From NCBI GenBank assembly GCA_019357535.2, contig CP079955.1:1364001-1428000 (forward strand): a DNA stretch of 64,000 nucleotides, written 5' to 3'. The notes under the pieces are model-generated. The model saw only the letters and a program-made list of their open reading frames with translations. It did not search any database and was not told where the DNA came from. Position numbers and translations under genes: made by a program. Numbering within the stretch: the stretch's first letter is position 1; each line of letters begins with the position of its first letter. This stretch comes from Macrococcus sp. 19Msa1099. GTDB taxonomy: Bacteria; Bacillota; Bacilli; Staphylococcales; Staphylococcaceae. This document shows positions 9,182-17,621 of this stretch, piece after piece.

Positions 9182-9279
9182 AAAAAAAAGTTTGTGAAAT
9201 CAATTGTTGTTCTTATTGTATCATTTATTCATACGTTTTGGGATATGAAAATGATTCTCAATTATATGATTTCACAAAC
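9182..9279 (-). terminator. Large-loop hairpin with T8 tail after uvrC
   Basis: Two perfect 13-bp arms (GTTTGTGAAATCA at 9190-9202 and its complement at 9267-9279) enclose 64 bases. On the minus strand the second arm is followed by eight T. The stem starts 12 bp after the uvrC stop, so it may terminate uvrC, although the loop is far longer than in ordinary terminators. It could alternatively end a small RNA transcribed from inside the loop. Confidence 0.5.
9246..9260. promoter_or_regulatory. Possible Fur box
   Basis: TGAAAATGATTCTCA matches the 7-1-7 Fur consensus TGATAATNATTATCA at 12 of the 14 defined positions (TGA-AAT-ATT-TCA core). It lies about 160 bp upstream of sdhC and inside the loop of the uvrC hairpin. 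Iron control of sdh is plausible because complex II is iron-rich, but the distance is long and a chance match in AT-rich DNA is possible. Confidence 0.35.
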
Positions 9280-9291
9280 ATTTAAAACGAT

Positions 9292-11076
9292 TTATTCAAG
9301 ATTTAATTTTGTCTTTACTTCAATTGCAAGCTTCTCCGGCAATCCAGCAGCACTAATTTCTTCAACCGAAGCTTCTTTGATGCGCTTAACAGAACCGAAA
9401 TGTTTCATCAGCTTCTGCTTGCGTTTTGGACCCATACCTTCTATTTGATCGAGCTGTGAAGATAGGCCTGTCTTACGTCTAGTATTGCGATGAAAACTGA
9501 TTGCAAAACGATGCACTTCATCTTGAATACGCTGTAGTAAATAGAAGCTCTGACTCTTCTTATTCAGTGGAATGATATTAAAATCATCACCATAGATGAG
9601 TTCACTTGTCATATGTTTATCATTCTTCTTAAGACCTGCAACTGGAATATCAAGATTAAGCTCATTGATAAGAACATCCTGAACACTTGTCATATGGCCT
9701 TTCCCGCCATCGACGATAATCAAGTCTGGTAACGGCAGATTTTCTTTAAGCACCCTCGTGTAACGACGTCGGACAACTTCTCGCATACTTGCATAATCAT
9801 CTGGTCCGGACACCGTCTTAATCTTATACTTACGATAATCACGTTTACTTGGTCTGCCATCAACAAAAGTAATCATCGCCGCAACGGGATCCACACCTTG
9901 AATATTTGAGTTATCGAAAGCTTCAATTCTAATCGGTGTTTCAATACCCATTGCATTCCCAAGCTCTTCTATCGCTTTTATCGTTCTAGATTCGTCACGC
10001 TCGATTATGTCAAATTTATTTGCCAATGCAATTGTCGCATTTTTCACTGCCAGGTCGACCATCTCTTTTTTCTTGCCTTTTTTAGGCTGAATCACTTTGG
10101 TGTCTACAACTGAGCGGACCATCTCTATATCCAATCCCAGGGGTATATGCACTTCACCTGGCAATATATTCTCTTCTAATTGGTAGAACTGTCCAATAAA
10201 ATTATAAAAGTGACTCTTCGCGTCATCCATCAACGGAATCATCTGCACCTTACGCTCAATTAAGTTTCCTTGACGGATAAAGAATACTTGTACACACATC
10301 CAGCCTTTATCTACATTGAAACCGAATATATCACGTGTCGTCATATCACTGGTCATCATCTTCTGTTTAAACATCAATGATTCTACATGCTGTATGAGAT
10401 CCCGATATTCTTTTGCCTCTTCAAACTCAAGATTTTCTGCTTTCTCATTCATCTTCTCTTTAAGTTCTTCGACAATGGTCGTATCCTGTCCGTTTAAAAA
10501 ATTAGTAACAATCTGTATGTATCTCTGATATTCTGCTTGATCAACATCATACACGCACGGACCGAGGCACTGACCGATATGGTAATATAGACACAATTTA
10601 TCAGGCAGGTGCGTGCATTTTCTAAACGGAATAATTCTATCCAGCAGCTTCTTCGTTTCATGAGCAGCATACGCATTTGGATACGGACCGAAATATTTTC
10701 CGCTATTTTTCTTTACTGTTCTTGTAACAAGAAGTCTCGGATGCTTTTCATTTGTAATCTTGATAAATGGATAACTCTTATCATCTTTCAGTAAGATATT
10801 ATATCTTGGATAGTGCTTTTTAATGAGTGTCAGTTCGAGCAATAATGACTCAATCTCTGTACTAGTCACAATATATTCAAAATCACGTATTTCCATTACA
10901 AGACGCGTCGTCTTCTCATCGTGACTCCCCGTAAAATAACTGCGTACACGGTTTCTTAAGTTCTTTGCCTTGCCGACATAGATGACTTGGTTATTCCTGT
11001 CTTTCATCAAGTAACATCCAGGTTCAGATGGTAACACGGATAATTTATTCTTTATTTGTATTTCATAATCTTCCAC
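9292..11076 (-). CDS. uvrC: UvrABC excinuclease subunit C
   Basis: Makes both incisions in nucleotide excision repair together with UvrB. The 594-residue protein has an N-terminal GIY-YIG nuclease (GCYLM near residue 17, [14 protein letters not shown]), the cysteine-bearing segment [13 protein letters not shown], a UVR UvrB-binding motif near 205-235 ([10 protein letters not shown]), the RNase H-like UvrC domain ([16 protein letters not shown]) and tandem helix-hairpin-helix motifs at the C-terminus. Several starts are possible; GTG 11076 ([11 protein letters not shown]) is preferred because GGTGA precedes it by five bases and Staphylococcus homologues begin MEDY. A GTG four codons upstream lacks a ribosome-binding site. 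Confidence 0.96.
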   Translation of the reverse strand: MEDYEIQIKNKLSVLPSEPGCYLMKDRNNQVIYVGKAKNLRNRVRSYFTGSHDEKTTRLVMEIRDFEYIVTSTEIESLLLELTLIKKHYPRYNILLKDDKSYPFIKITNEKHPRLLVTRTVKKNSGKYFGPYPNAYAAHETKKLLDRIIPFRKCTHLPDKLCLYYHIGQCLGPCVYDVDQAEYQRYIQIVTNFLNGQDTTIVEELKEKMNEKAENLEFEEAKEYRDLIQHVESLMFKQKMMTSDMTTRDIFGFNVDKGWMCVQVFFIRQGNLIERKVQMIPLMDDAKSHFYNFIGQFYQLEENILPGEVHIPLGLDIEMVRSVVDTKVIQPKKGKKKEMVDLAVKNATIALANKFDIIERDESRTIKAIEELGNAMGIETPIRIEAFDNSNIQGVDPVAAMITFVDGRPSKRDYRKYKIKTVSGPDDYASMREVVRRRYTRVLKENLPLPDLIIVDGGKGHMTSVQDVLINELNLDIPVAGLKKNDKHMTSELIYGDDFNIIPLNKKSQSFYLLQRIQDEVHRFAISFHRNTRRKTGLSSQLDQIEGMGPKRKQKLMKHFGSVKRIKEASVEEISAAGLPEKLAIEVKTKLNLE

Positions 11077-11104
11077 GACATTCACCACACATTCATTCAG
11101 TCAT

Positions 11105-11135
11105 AAAAAAAAGGGCAGAGACTAGAGTCCCGCCC
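11105..11135 (-). terminator. Rho-independent terminator of trxA
   Basis: On the minus strand GGGCGGGACT pairs with AGTCTCTGCCC (one bulge, one G-U) and is followed by T8. It separates trxA from uvrC, which then needs its own promoter or readthrough. Confidence 0.82.
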
Positions 11136-11149
11136 GCAAGTATTATTGA

Positions 11150-11464
11150 TTAGTAATGTTTCGCAAGCACAGCTTGTAATTGTTCTTTAGGTTGGAACCC
11201 TACAACTTTGTCTACTGCTTGACCATCTTTAAATACGATTAAAGTTGGGATGCTCATCACTTCAAATTTAGCTGCTGTTGCCTGGTTTTCATCAACATCA
11301 ACTTTAACGATGTTTGCTTTACCTTCGATGTCTTTTGCTAAATCTTCTAATACAGGTGCAATCATTTTACAAGGCCCACACCAAGGTGCCCAGAAGTCTA
11401 CTAAAGTCACACCTTCTTTAATATTATCTTCAAAGTTACTATCAGTTGCATTAATTAAAGCCAT
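11150..11464 (-). CDS. trxA: Thioredoxin
   Basis: Cytoplasmic disulfide reductase, reduced by thioredoxin reductase. The 104-residue protein has the active site DFWAPWCGPCKM near residues 23-34 (CxxC = CGPC) and the conserved cis-proline in MSIPTLIVF near residue 73. Length is standard. It is preceded by TGGAGGAATAA and followed by a strong terminator. Its position between mutS2 and uvrC is the same as in Bacillus and Staphylococcus. Confidence 0.98.
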   Translation of the reverse strand: MALINATDSNFEDNIKEGVTLVDFWAPWCGPCKMIAPVLEDLAKDIEGKANIVKVDVDENQATAAKFEVMSIPTLIVFKDGQAVDKVVGFQPKEQLQAVLAKHY

Positions 11465-11545
11465 AATTTATTCCTCCATATCTATTTCATTTATAAAAGG
11501 AGTATATCAAATAAATATCTGATGGTCATTCCTTTTGCTCATTTA

Positions 11546-11641
11546 TTAAACTACAAATAAATAAATGATGCCACCTAAAAGCATCAGTACTGAAATTACA
11601 ATCAGCACCTTTGCGAGCTTATACATATCGAAATTATCCAT
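11546..11641 (-). CDS. Small single-span membrane protein (31 aa)
   Basis: A short frame in the gap between mutS2 and trxA. It has an excellent ribosome-binding site (GGAGGAG, four bases before ATG) and encodes 31 residues. A short polar start (MDNFDMYKLAK) is followed by a hydrophobic helix of about 20 residues (VLIVISVLMLLGGIIYLFVV) reaching the C-terminus. This is the pattern of a tail-type single-span miniprotein. I do not recognise a family. It starts 9 bp after the mutS2 stop, so it is probably the last gene of the zapA-cvpA-polX-mutS2 transcript. The clean ribosome-binding site and hydrophobic sequence make translation likely; function is unknown. Confidence 0.68.
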   Translation of the reverse strand: MDNFDMYKLAKVLIVISVLMLLGGIIYLFVV

Positions 11642-11650
11642 AGCTCCTCC

Positions 11651-13987
11651 TTACTTCAGTTCAGCAACTGTAACGCCAAATCCACCTTCTGAAGGTGTAC
11701 CTCCACGGAAACTTGATACAGCTTTTGAACGTCTTAAATATTGTTGCACTCCTTTTTGAAGGGCACCGGTCCCTTTACCGTGAATGATTGTCACCTGTTC
11801 ATAATTACTGAGAAGCGCCTGATCCAGATATTGCTCTAGTTTTATTAGTGCATCTTCATAGCGTTCACCGCGCAGGTCCAGTTCCATCTTAATTGTCTGA
11901 CGATTACTTCGCGGTACTACACGAATCTTATCCTCTTTAGGCGGTGCTTCTTTTTCGAGTTCATCAAGCGGTAATTTCATCTTGATAATTCCCATCTGTA
12001 CAATTGCTTCCTTGCCATCTACGTCAAGAATGACTCCTTTTTGACCGTAGCTTAACACTTTTACGTGGTCACCTTTTTCTATCACTTCATTCTTCGTTGA
12101 TTTTTTATCTGCTTTAATCTTTGTTTCATGATACATTTTACCGAGTTTTGAACGTTTTTCAATCAATTCGTTTTCTTTTATATCTGCATTTGATTTTAAG
12201 TTACGTAATGTTTTTAATAGTTCATCCGCTTCTTTTTCAGCATCTTTAACAATCTTATTCGCATCTTGTTTCGCACGTTCAATTAAGTTTTCTTTTTGTG
12301 CTAAATAACTATCAAAGTTCTTCTTTAAGTCACTATGCAATGACTGAACTTCTAACTTCAGCTGTTCTGTGAAGATGCGATCATCTTCCATCTGCTTTGC
12401 ATTACTTTCTAAGCTTTTGATCATATTATCTATCTCAACATCATCCATTTGAATCATTTGTCGTGCATGCTTTATGATCGAAGGACTCAGTCCTAACTTC
12501 TTCGCGATATCAAACGCATTACTTTTACCTGGTACTCCCATCAGCAAGCGATAAGTTGGACTTAATGTTTCAATGTCAAACTCCACGCTCGCATTCATAA
12601 CACGATCACGATTATAACTATAAGCTTTGAGTTCTGGATAATGCGTTGTCGCCATCGTCATAATGTTCTGCTCGAGACACTTATCTAATATACTCATCGC
12701 CAGTGCTGCACCTTCACTCGGATCTGTTCCTGCACCAAGTTCATCAAACATAACGAAACTGTTACTTGTCATATCTGTTAATATCGATACAATATTTGTC
12801 ATATGGCTTGAGAACGTTGACAGTGACTGCTCAATTGACTGTTCATCTCCGATATCACAGAATACTTCATCAAAGATACTGATCGCTGCACCTTCAGCAG
12901 CAGGTATCATCATACCACTTTGTGTCATCAAGATAATCAGCCCAGTTGTTTTTAATGTTACTGTCTTACCACCTGTATTTGGTCCAGTAATGATGACGGT
13001 CTGTGTGTCACCGATAAAACTAATATTATTTTTTACGACCGTATGAGCTGGTAATAATGGATGCCATGCCCCTGGTAAATCTACAGTACGTGCTTTTACA
13101 ACATTCGGCATGACCATCTTGTTACGGTTTCCATATTTCGCTTTAGCCATAAGTACGTCTAAATCAGATAACACATCCATCGAATATGTCAGTGCATTAT
13201 CATATTCTGCGACTTCATTCATCAGTTCATACAGAATACGCTCAACTTCTTCTTGTTCACGATGCGTTACTGCACTCAGTTCTGTTGATAACTGTACAAT
13301 ACTGTTAGGTTCAATGTAAAATGTCTGGCCGCTACTCGATGTATCATGAACGATACCAGGAAAATCCTGTTTATATTCACTGCGCACCGGAATTACTTGT
13401 CGTCCATTACGAATCGTCACAATCGCATCTGATAACTTCTTCTGGTTATTCGAGCTGCGAACGATGCTTTCTAATCGCTCTTTTATACGACGGTTGATAC
13501 GGTTCATCTCTTGACGTATCTCCGAGAGTTTTGGAGACGCATGGTCAAACAATGTCGTTTCATCACACTTAGACTGTATACTTTCAGCAAGTTCCGTCAC
13601 TTGAGGTAACTTTTGGAACTTATGATATGTCACCGGAATTTCCAGTTCACGCTCTTCATATAAGTTCGCGATATATGTTTTATAACGATTGACGACTTTA
13701 ATATTGTTCTTAATTTTATTTAATTCAACAACCGAAAGTACTGATCCGATTACTGCACGGCGTACGAGCGACTGAATATCGCTCAGCATACTCATGCCAG
13801 GTTCTGTTTGTGTCATTTCTATTAGACGTGCTTCTTCAAGATGTGCAAGCATGCTATCTATTTCAGCTTTGTCGCTGATAGGTTGTGTCATCCTCACTTT
13901 TTGGCTTGAAAGTTCATTTTGAGTAAATGCGTCAACACGCTCAATAATTTTGTTATATTCTAATATATTTAATGCTTTTTTATTCAT
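11651..13987 (-). CDS. mutS2: Endonuclease MutS2
   Basis: MutS-family ATPase with a C-terminal Smr nuclease domain, linked to anti-recombination and to rescue of collided ribosomes in Firmicutes. The 778-residue protein has a helical core and clamp, Walker A GPNTGGKTVTLKT near residue 330, Walker B FVMFDELGAGTDP near 405, a long charged coiled coil (about 510-630) and Smr motifs LDLRGERYEDA and IIHGKGTGAL near the end. It lacks the mismatch-recognition domain of MutS1, as expected. ATG 13987 (MNKKALNILEYNKI) is preferred, four bases after the polX stop; an upstream ATG in frame overlaps polX. Ribosome-binding site GGGAAG is modest. Confidence 0.96.
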   Translation of the reverse strand: MNKKALNILEYNKIIERVDAFTQNELSSQKVRMTQPISDKAEIDSMLAHLEEARLIEMTQTEPGMSMLSDIQSLVRRAVIGSVLSVVELNKIKNNIKVVNRYKTYIANLYEERELEIPVTYHKFQKLPQVTELAESIQSKCDETTLFDHASPKLSEIRQEMNRINRRIKERLESIVRSSNNQKKLSDAIVTIRNGRQVIPVRSEYKQDFPGIVHDTSSSGQTFYIEPNSIVQLSTELSAVTHREQEEVERILYELMNEVAEYDNALTYSMDVLSDLDVLMAKAKYGNRNKMVMPNVVKARTVDLPGAWHPLLPAHTVVKNNISFIGDTQTVIITGPNTGGKTVTLKTTGLIILMTQSGMMIPAAEGAAISIFDEVFCDIGDEQSIEQSLSTFSSHMTNIVSILTDMTSNSFVMFDELGAGTDPSEGAALAMSILDKCLEQNIMTMATTHYPELKAYSYNRDRVMNASVEFDIETLSPTYRLLMGVPGKSNAFDIAKKLGLSPSIIKHARQMIQMDDVEIDNMIKSLESNAKQMEDDRIFTEQLKLEVQSLHSDLKKNFDSYLAQKENLIERAKQDANKIVKDAEKEADELLKTLRNLKSNADIKENELIEKRSKLGKMYHETKIKADKKSTKNEVIEKGDHVKVLSYGQKGVILDVDGKEAIVQMGIIKMKLPLDELEKEAPPKEDKIRVVPRSNRQTIKMELDLRGERYEDALIKLEQYLDQALLSNYEQVTIIHGKGTGALQKGVQQYLRRSKAVSSFRGGTPSEGGFGVTVAELK

Positions 13988-13991
13988 ATGA

Positions 13992-15701
13992 TTACTTCCC
14001 ATTCTGTATCCAAGATTTAAAGGCTTCACGTGGCAAAGTATTTATTACCTGTTCTTTTTTCACATAGCCTTTTATTGCTGTACTCACACCATATTTCATT
14101 AAATCAAGCTGATCGATTGCATGCGCGTCTGTATTGATCACAAGTTTAATATCTGAGTATTGCTTTAATACGTCACTCGATAAGTCAAGACGCATCGGAT
14201 GCGCGTTAATTTCAAGGATGGTATTTGTCTTCTGTGCAGTTTCGATGAGCTTTGACATGTTTACATGATAACCATTACGGCGACCAATCAACCTGCCCGT
14301 TGGATGAGCAATATGTCTGACGTATGGGTTGTTACAGGCATTGATCAGGCGTTTCATAATCTCATCTTCACTTTGATTCAACGACTGATGAATAGCACCG
14401 ATACAATAGTCAAGCTGTGCTAGTACATCATTGCTGTAATCCATTTCACCATCTGCTAGTATATCCATCTCAACGCCTGAATAAATATCAATTTCTGAAT
14501 ATTGTTCATTCAAGGCTTTAATACGTGCATGCTGTTCTAACAAACGTTCTTCTGACAATCCATTTGCGACATGTAAACTTTTCGAGTGATCCGTAATCAT
14601 CATATATTCGTATCCTTTAGCGATACATGCTTCGATCATCTGTTCTAACGTATGCGCACCATCACTATATGTAGTATGCATATGTATATCACCACGAATG
14701 TCTTCAGGCTGAATAATCTCACCAAATTCTTTAAATTCAAATTCGGAACCGTCCTGGCGCATTTCAGGAGGAATAAATGTTTGATCAAAATGTTGATAAA
14801 TTTCAGCTTCTGATTGCATCTGAATCAGATTTCCATCATCAGTTGTAATGCCATATTCACTTATCTTCTCATTTCTTTCTTTTGCAAGCTGACGAATTCT
14901 AATGTTATGTTCCTTACTCCCAGTGAAATGCTGTAACATATGCGCATAGCCGTCGGAATCTGTAAACCTGAAATCAACCGTCGTAATTAAATCTTCTCTT
15001 TCAGCCTGTATCGTAACTTTCTCATCACCAGCAAGTTCAACTTTCTTGATAAAAGGTAGTGCTGTTAACTGTGCTTTTACAGTTTCACGATCACTTGTTT
15101 CAACAATATAGTCAATATCCTTCGAAAATTCATTGCGGCGTCTAAAGCTGCCAGCTACACTGAAACGGTTGATTTCCTCAATTTGAGCGAGCGCTGCATC
15201 AATCATCTGCGTAAACTGATGCACTTGATAAATACTGAGTTTCTCTGTCATCGTTAACATTTCTTCTATACCTGACAGTATATTCTCTTCAGACTTTTTA
15301 CCAAATCCCGCAAGGGCACTGATTTCATTATTCAGACACGCCGCTTTTAATTCATCGACAGTTGTAATTCCAAGAGCATCATTAATCTTCACAATCTTTT
15401 TAGCACCTAGATTACGAATCTTCAGCATCTGTATAAATCCTTCAGGAACTTGTTCCTTTAACGTTTTAAGTAGCGATGATTCATGATGAGCTCTAATATC
15501 TTCCAGCACTTCAGCAACACCTTTACCGATGCCTTTAATTTGTGTGAAATCAGATACTGCGTTGATGTCGTCTTCGAATGTCTCTAGATTCGCTGCTGCT
15601 TTACGATATGCAGAAACTTTGAATGGATTCTCAGCTGAAAGTTCAAGTAATGTCGCAATACGTTCTAACTGCTTTATATAATCTTTTTTTGTAATACTCA
15701 T
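13992..15701 (-). CDS. polX: Family X DNA polymerase with PHP nuclease domain
   Basis: Gap-filling repair polymerase of the Bacillus PolX type. The 569-residue protein begins MSITKKDYIKQLERI after a GGAGGG ribosome-binding site. Helix-hairpin-helix motifs lie near residues 45-65 and 95-135 (IKGIGKGVAEVLEDI, IRNLGAKKI). The nucleotidyltransferase motif is at about 190-215 (VAGSFRRRNEFSKDIDYIV, GS and D-x-D aspartates). The C-terminal PHP domain has metal-binding histidines (DIHMHTTYSDGAH, MITDHS, HPTGR, NTDAHA) expected for 3'-5' exonuclease and AP-endonuclease activity. The frame is open for 29 more codons upstream, without support. Confidence 0.95.
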   Translation of the reverse strand: MSITKKDYIKQLERIATLLELSAENPFKVSAYRKAAANLETFEDDINAVSDFTQIKGIGKGVAEVLEDIRAHHESSLLKTLKEQVPEGFIQMLKIRNLGAKKIVKINDALGITTVDELKAACLNNEISALAGFGKKSEENILSGIEEMLTMTEKLSIYQVHQFTQMIDAALAQIEEINRFSVAGSFRRRNEFSKDIDYIVETSDRETVKAQLTALPFIKKVELAGDEKVTIQAEREDLITTVDFRFTDSDGYAHMLQHFTGSKEHNIRIRQLAKERNEKISEYGITTDDGNLIQMQSEAEIYQHFDQTFIPPEMRQDGSEFEFKEFGEIIQPEDIRGDIHMHTTYSDGAHTLEQMIEACIAKGYEYMMITDHSKSLHVANGLSEERLLEQHARIKALNEQYSEIDIYSGVEMDILADGEMDYSNDVLAQLDYCIGAIHQSLNQSEDEIMKRLINACNNPYVRHIAHPTGRLIGRRNGYHVNMSKLIETAQKTNTILEINAHPMRLDLSSDVLKQYSDIKLVINTDAHAIDQLDLMKYGVSTAIKGYVKKEQVINTLPREAFKSWIQNGK

Positions 15702-15747
15702 AATACCCTCCAAAATAAAAGCCATAGACAAGTAGCCTATGACTTTA

Positions 15748-16290
15748 TTAAATGATAAACCCTGCATATTCAAACAGATGTTTCGCAAAATTACTTAATA
15801 CCGGGGTATGGTTCGCAATTAAATTTGCAATAATGCTTCCTTCTAATTTCGTTTGTATTGCTGTTATCGGAATCATTGACAATAGAAATAGCACGATAAA
15901 TATGAGAAGATGCGACTCAATAAATCCTAATATCGCTCCAAACAAACGATTGAACTGTTTCAGTAATGGTAACTGTGCAATATAATCAAAAACAGTTGCA
16001 ATAAATTGAAGGATTACCTTACTCAATAAAAATAATATTACAAAACTTACAACGTTATAAAATGTCATTTCATTAGTGATCATATTCAAAAACTTCGACT
16101 CATAATTTCCTTCTGTCGATGGAAACGGAATCATAAGCACGAGCTTTTGTGCCAGGTCCTTATAAAATAGCTGTGCAATAATGAACGATCCGAGTGTACC
16201 GATCAAATGTAGTGATTGTAAGATCAATCCTCTTCTAAAACCGATAATCGTTCCTAGACACAAAAAGAATATCAATAAAATATTAATCAT
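15748..16290 (-). CDS. CvpA-family membrane protein
   Basis: A 180-residue integral membrane protein of the CvpA (colicin V production) family, homologous by context to Bacillus yshB. At least four hydrophobic segments are visible: NILLIFFLCLGTIIGFRRG with the family's G-x-x-x-G-x-x-R-G pattern at the start, then segments near 30, 80-100 and 125-150. The biochemical role in Firmicutes is not settled. ATG 16290 overlaps the zapA stop by 8 bp, so the two are translationally coupled; polX follows after 46 bp. Confidence 0.86.
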   Translation of the reverse strand: MINILLIFFLCLGTIIGFRRGLILQSLHLIGTLGSFIIAQLFYKDLAQKLVLMIPFPSTEGNYESKFLNMITNEMTFYNVVSFVILFLLSKVILQFIATVFDYIAQLPLLKQFNRLFGAILGFIESHLLIFIVLFLLSMIPITAIQTKLEGSIIANLIANHTPVLSNFAKHLFEYAGFII

Positions 16291-16555
16291 GACTGTTATT
16301 ACCCTCTAGACGATTCAACTTATCTAACAGTAAATCGTGTTCTTTCTTTAGTTTCACATAATCATCCATCACGTTAACTGCTGCAAGCACAGCCTTTCGT
16401 GAAGTGTCGAGACCTGCATTGTACTTCGCAATCTCCCGAATACGTTCATCAACAAGACTCGCAACGTGACGGATATGGCTCGGCTCTTCTTCGCCGAGAA
16501 TAGTATAGAACTGATCATATATGTTTACAGTAATACGATTCTTAAACTCTCCCAT
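16283..16555 (-). CDS. zapA: Cell division protein ZapA
   Basis: A 90-residue FtsZ-associated protein that bundles protofilaments at the division ring. The N-terminal part (FKNRITVNIYDQFYTILGEE) and the following SHIRHVASLVDERIREIA are characteristic, and a C-terminal coiled coil (about residues 65-87, DYVKLKKEHDLLLDKLNRLE) provides dimerisation. It is the first gene of zapA-cvpA-polX-mutS2. It faces away from rnhC, with about 100 bp between their starts for divergent promoters. Confidence 0.93.
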   Translation of the reverse strand: MGEFKNRITVNIYDQFYTILGEEEPSHIRHVASLVDERIREIAKYNAGLDTSRKAVLAAVNVMDDYVKLKKEHDLLLDKLNRLEGNNSHD

Positions 16556-16654
16556 ATCAACACTCCGACATCGTCATTTATTTTAGTTTATGTTACCATT
16601 TTTATAGGATAATTAACAATAAAAACATACTATCATGTAAGAAAGCAGGCAAAA

Positions 16655-17596
16655 ATGAGCAATAAAGTATACCTATTAAATGCTGAACAAGCAAAAAGAA
16701 TAGAAGATATATTACCTGTACCCAGTACTACAAGCCTTCCACAAGGTACAAAATATCGAACAAAACTATCCGGTCATACAGTAACACTCTACAACTCCAA
16801 TAAGTTGATGATTCAAGGTTCAAATAGTGAAGTAATCGGTGAACAAATTCTTTCTAAAGCTGGTATTCAACTCACTCAGCAACTTCCAGACAGTAATTCT
16901 ACCTCTAAGCATAACGTATCCATTGAAAGTATCCAGTATGATCATTTCAACTGTATCGGTAGCGATGAAGCAGGTTCTGGGGATTACTTCGGACCGATGA
17001 CCGTTGTCGCGAGCTATGTATCAAAGAAAAATGCTGAAATTCTGAAAGTGCTTGGTGTCATGGACTCTAAGAATCTCAAAGACAGACAAATTATAGAACT
17101 TGCAGAACAAATCATCCCGATAATCCCACATTCACTACTCGTCCTAGATAACATCAAATATAATGAACGTAAACAGATGGGCTGGTCACAAGTTAAGATG
17201 AAGGCGGTGCTGCATAATGAAGCGATTAAAAACGTGCTGAACAAAATAGATGAACCTGTGGATTACATTGTAATCGACCAGTTTGCAGTTCAAGGTGTAT
17301 ATGAAAATTATGCACTCAGCGCAATACCTGAGCGCAATAAAACTAAGTTCGAAACGAAAGGCGAATCCAAAGCGATTGCCATCGCCGCAAGCTCCATTAT
17401 TGCAAGATATGCGTTTGTAAAACATTTCGAACAAATAATTAAAGAAACCGGCATCTCAATCACAAAAGGAGCAGGCGCTAAAGTAGATGCTGAAGCTGCA
17501 AAAATTATTAAACTTAGAGGCCTTGATTATTTAGATACGATAACGAAAAAAGACTTTAAAAACAGAGAAAAAGCATTGAAGCTCATAAAAAAATAA
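16655..17596 (+). CDS. rnhC: Ribonuclease HIII
   Basis: Removes RNA from RNA-DNA hybrids, cutting Okazaki primers and R-loops. The 313-residue protein has an N-terminal TBP-like domain (about 1-85) unique to HIII, then the RNase HII/HIII catalytic domain. That domain has the [11 protein letters not shown] motif ([14 protein letters not shown] near residue 101), VMDSKNLKD near 137, and YIVIDQFAV near 206. Those acidic residues form the metal site. It lies on the plus strand, convergent with pheT, and shares a bidirectional terminator with it. The ATG at 16655 has AAGCAGG upstream. Confidence 0.95.
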   Translation: MSNKVYLLNAEQAKRIEDILPVPSTTSLPQGTKYRTKLSGHTVTLYNSNKLMIQGSNSEVIGEQILSKAGIQLTQQLPDSNSTSKHNVSIESIQYDHFNCIGSDEAGSGDYFGPMTVVASYVSKKNAEILKVLGVMDSKNLKDRQIIELAEQIIPIIPHSLLVLDNIKYNERKQMGWSQVKMKAVLHNEAIKNVLNKIDEPVDYIVIDQFAVQGVYENYALSAIPERNKTKFETKGESKAIAIAASSIIARYAFVKHFEQIIKETGISITKGAGAKVDAEAAKIIKLRGLDYLDTITKKDFKNREKALKLIKK

Positions 17597-17621
17597 GCTG
17601 ACGATTGTCAGCTTATTTTTT
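17588..17621. terminator. Bidirectional terminator between rnhC and pheT
   Basis: AATAAGCTGAC pairs with GTCAGCTTATT around GATT, flanked by A6 and T6. It serves rnhC on the plus strand and pheST on the minus strand, and touches both stop codons. Confidence 0.92.

Noticed and set aside
9112-9205. Rex operators upstream of sdhC
   Set aside because: TTTGTGAAAT and TTTCACAAA words occur, but none forms the full TTGTGAA-N4-TTCACAA palindrome; the paired words form the uvrC hairpin instead.
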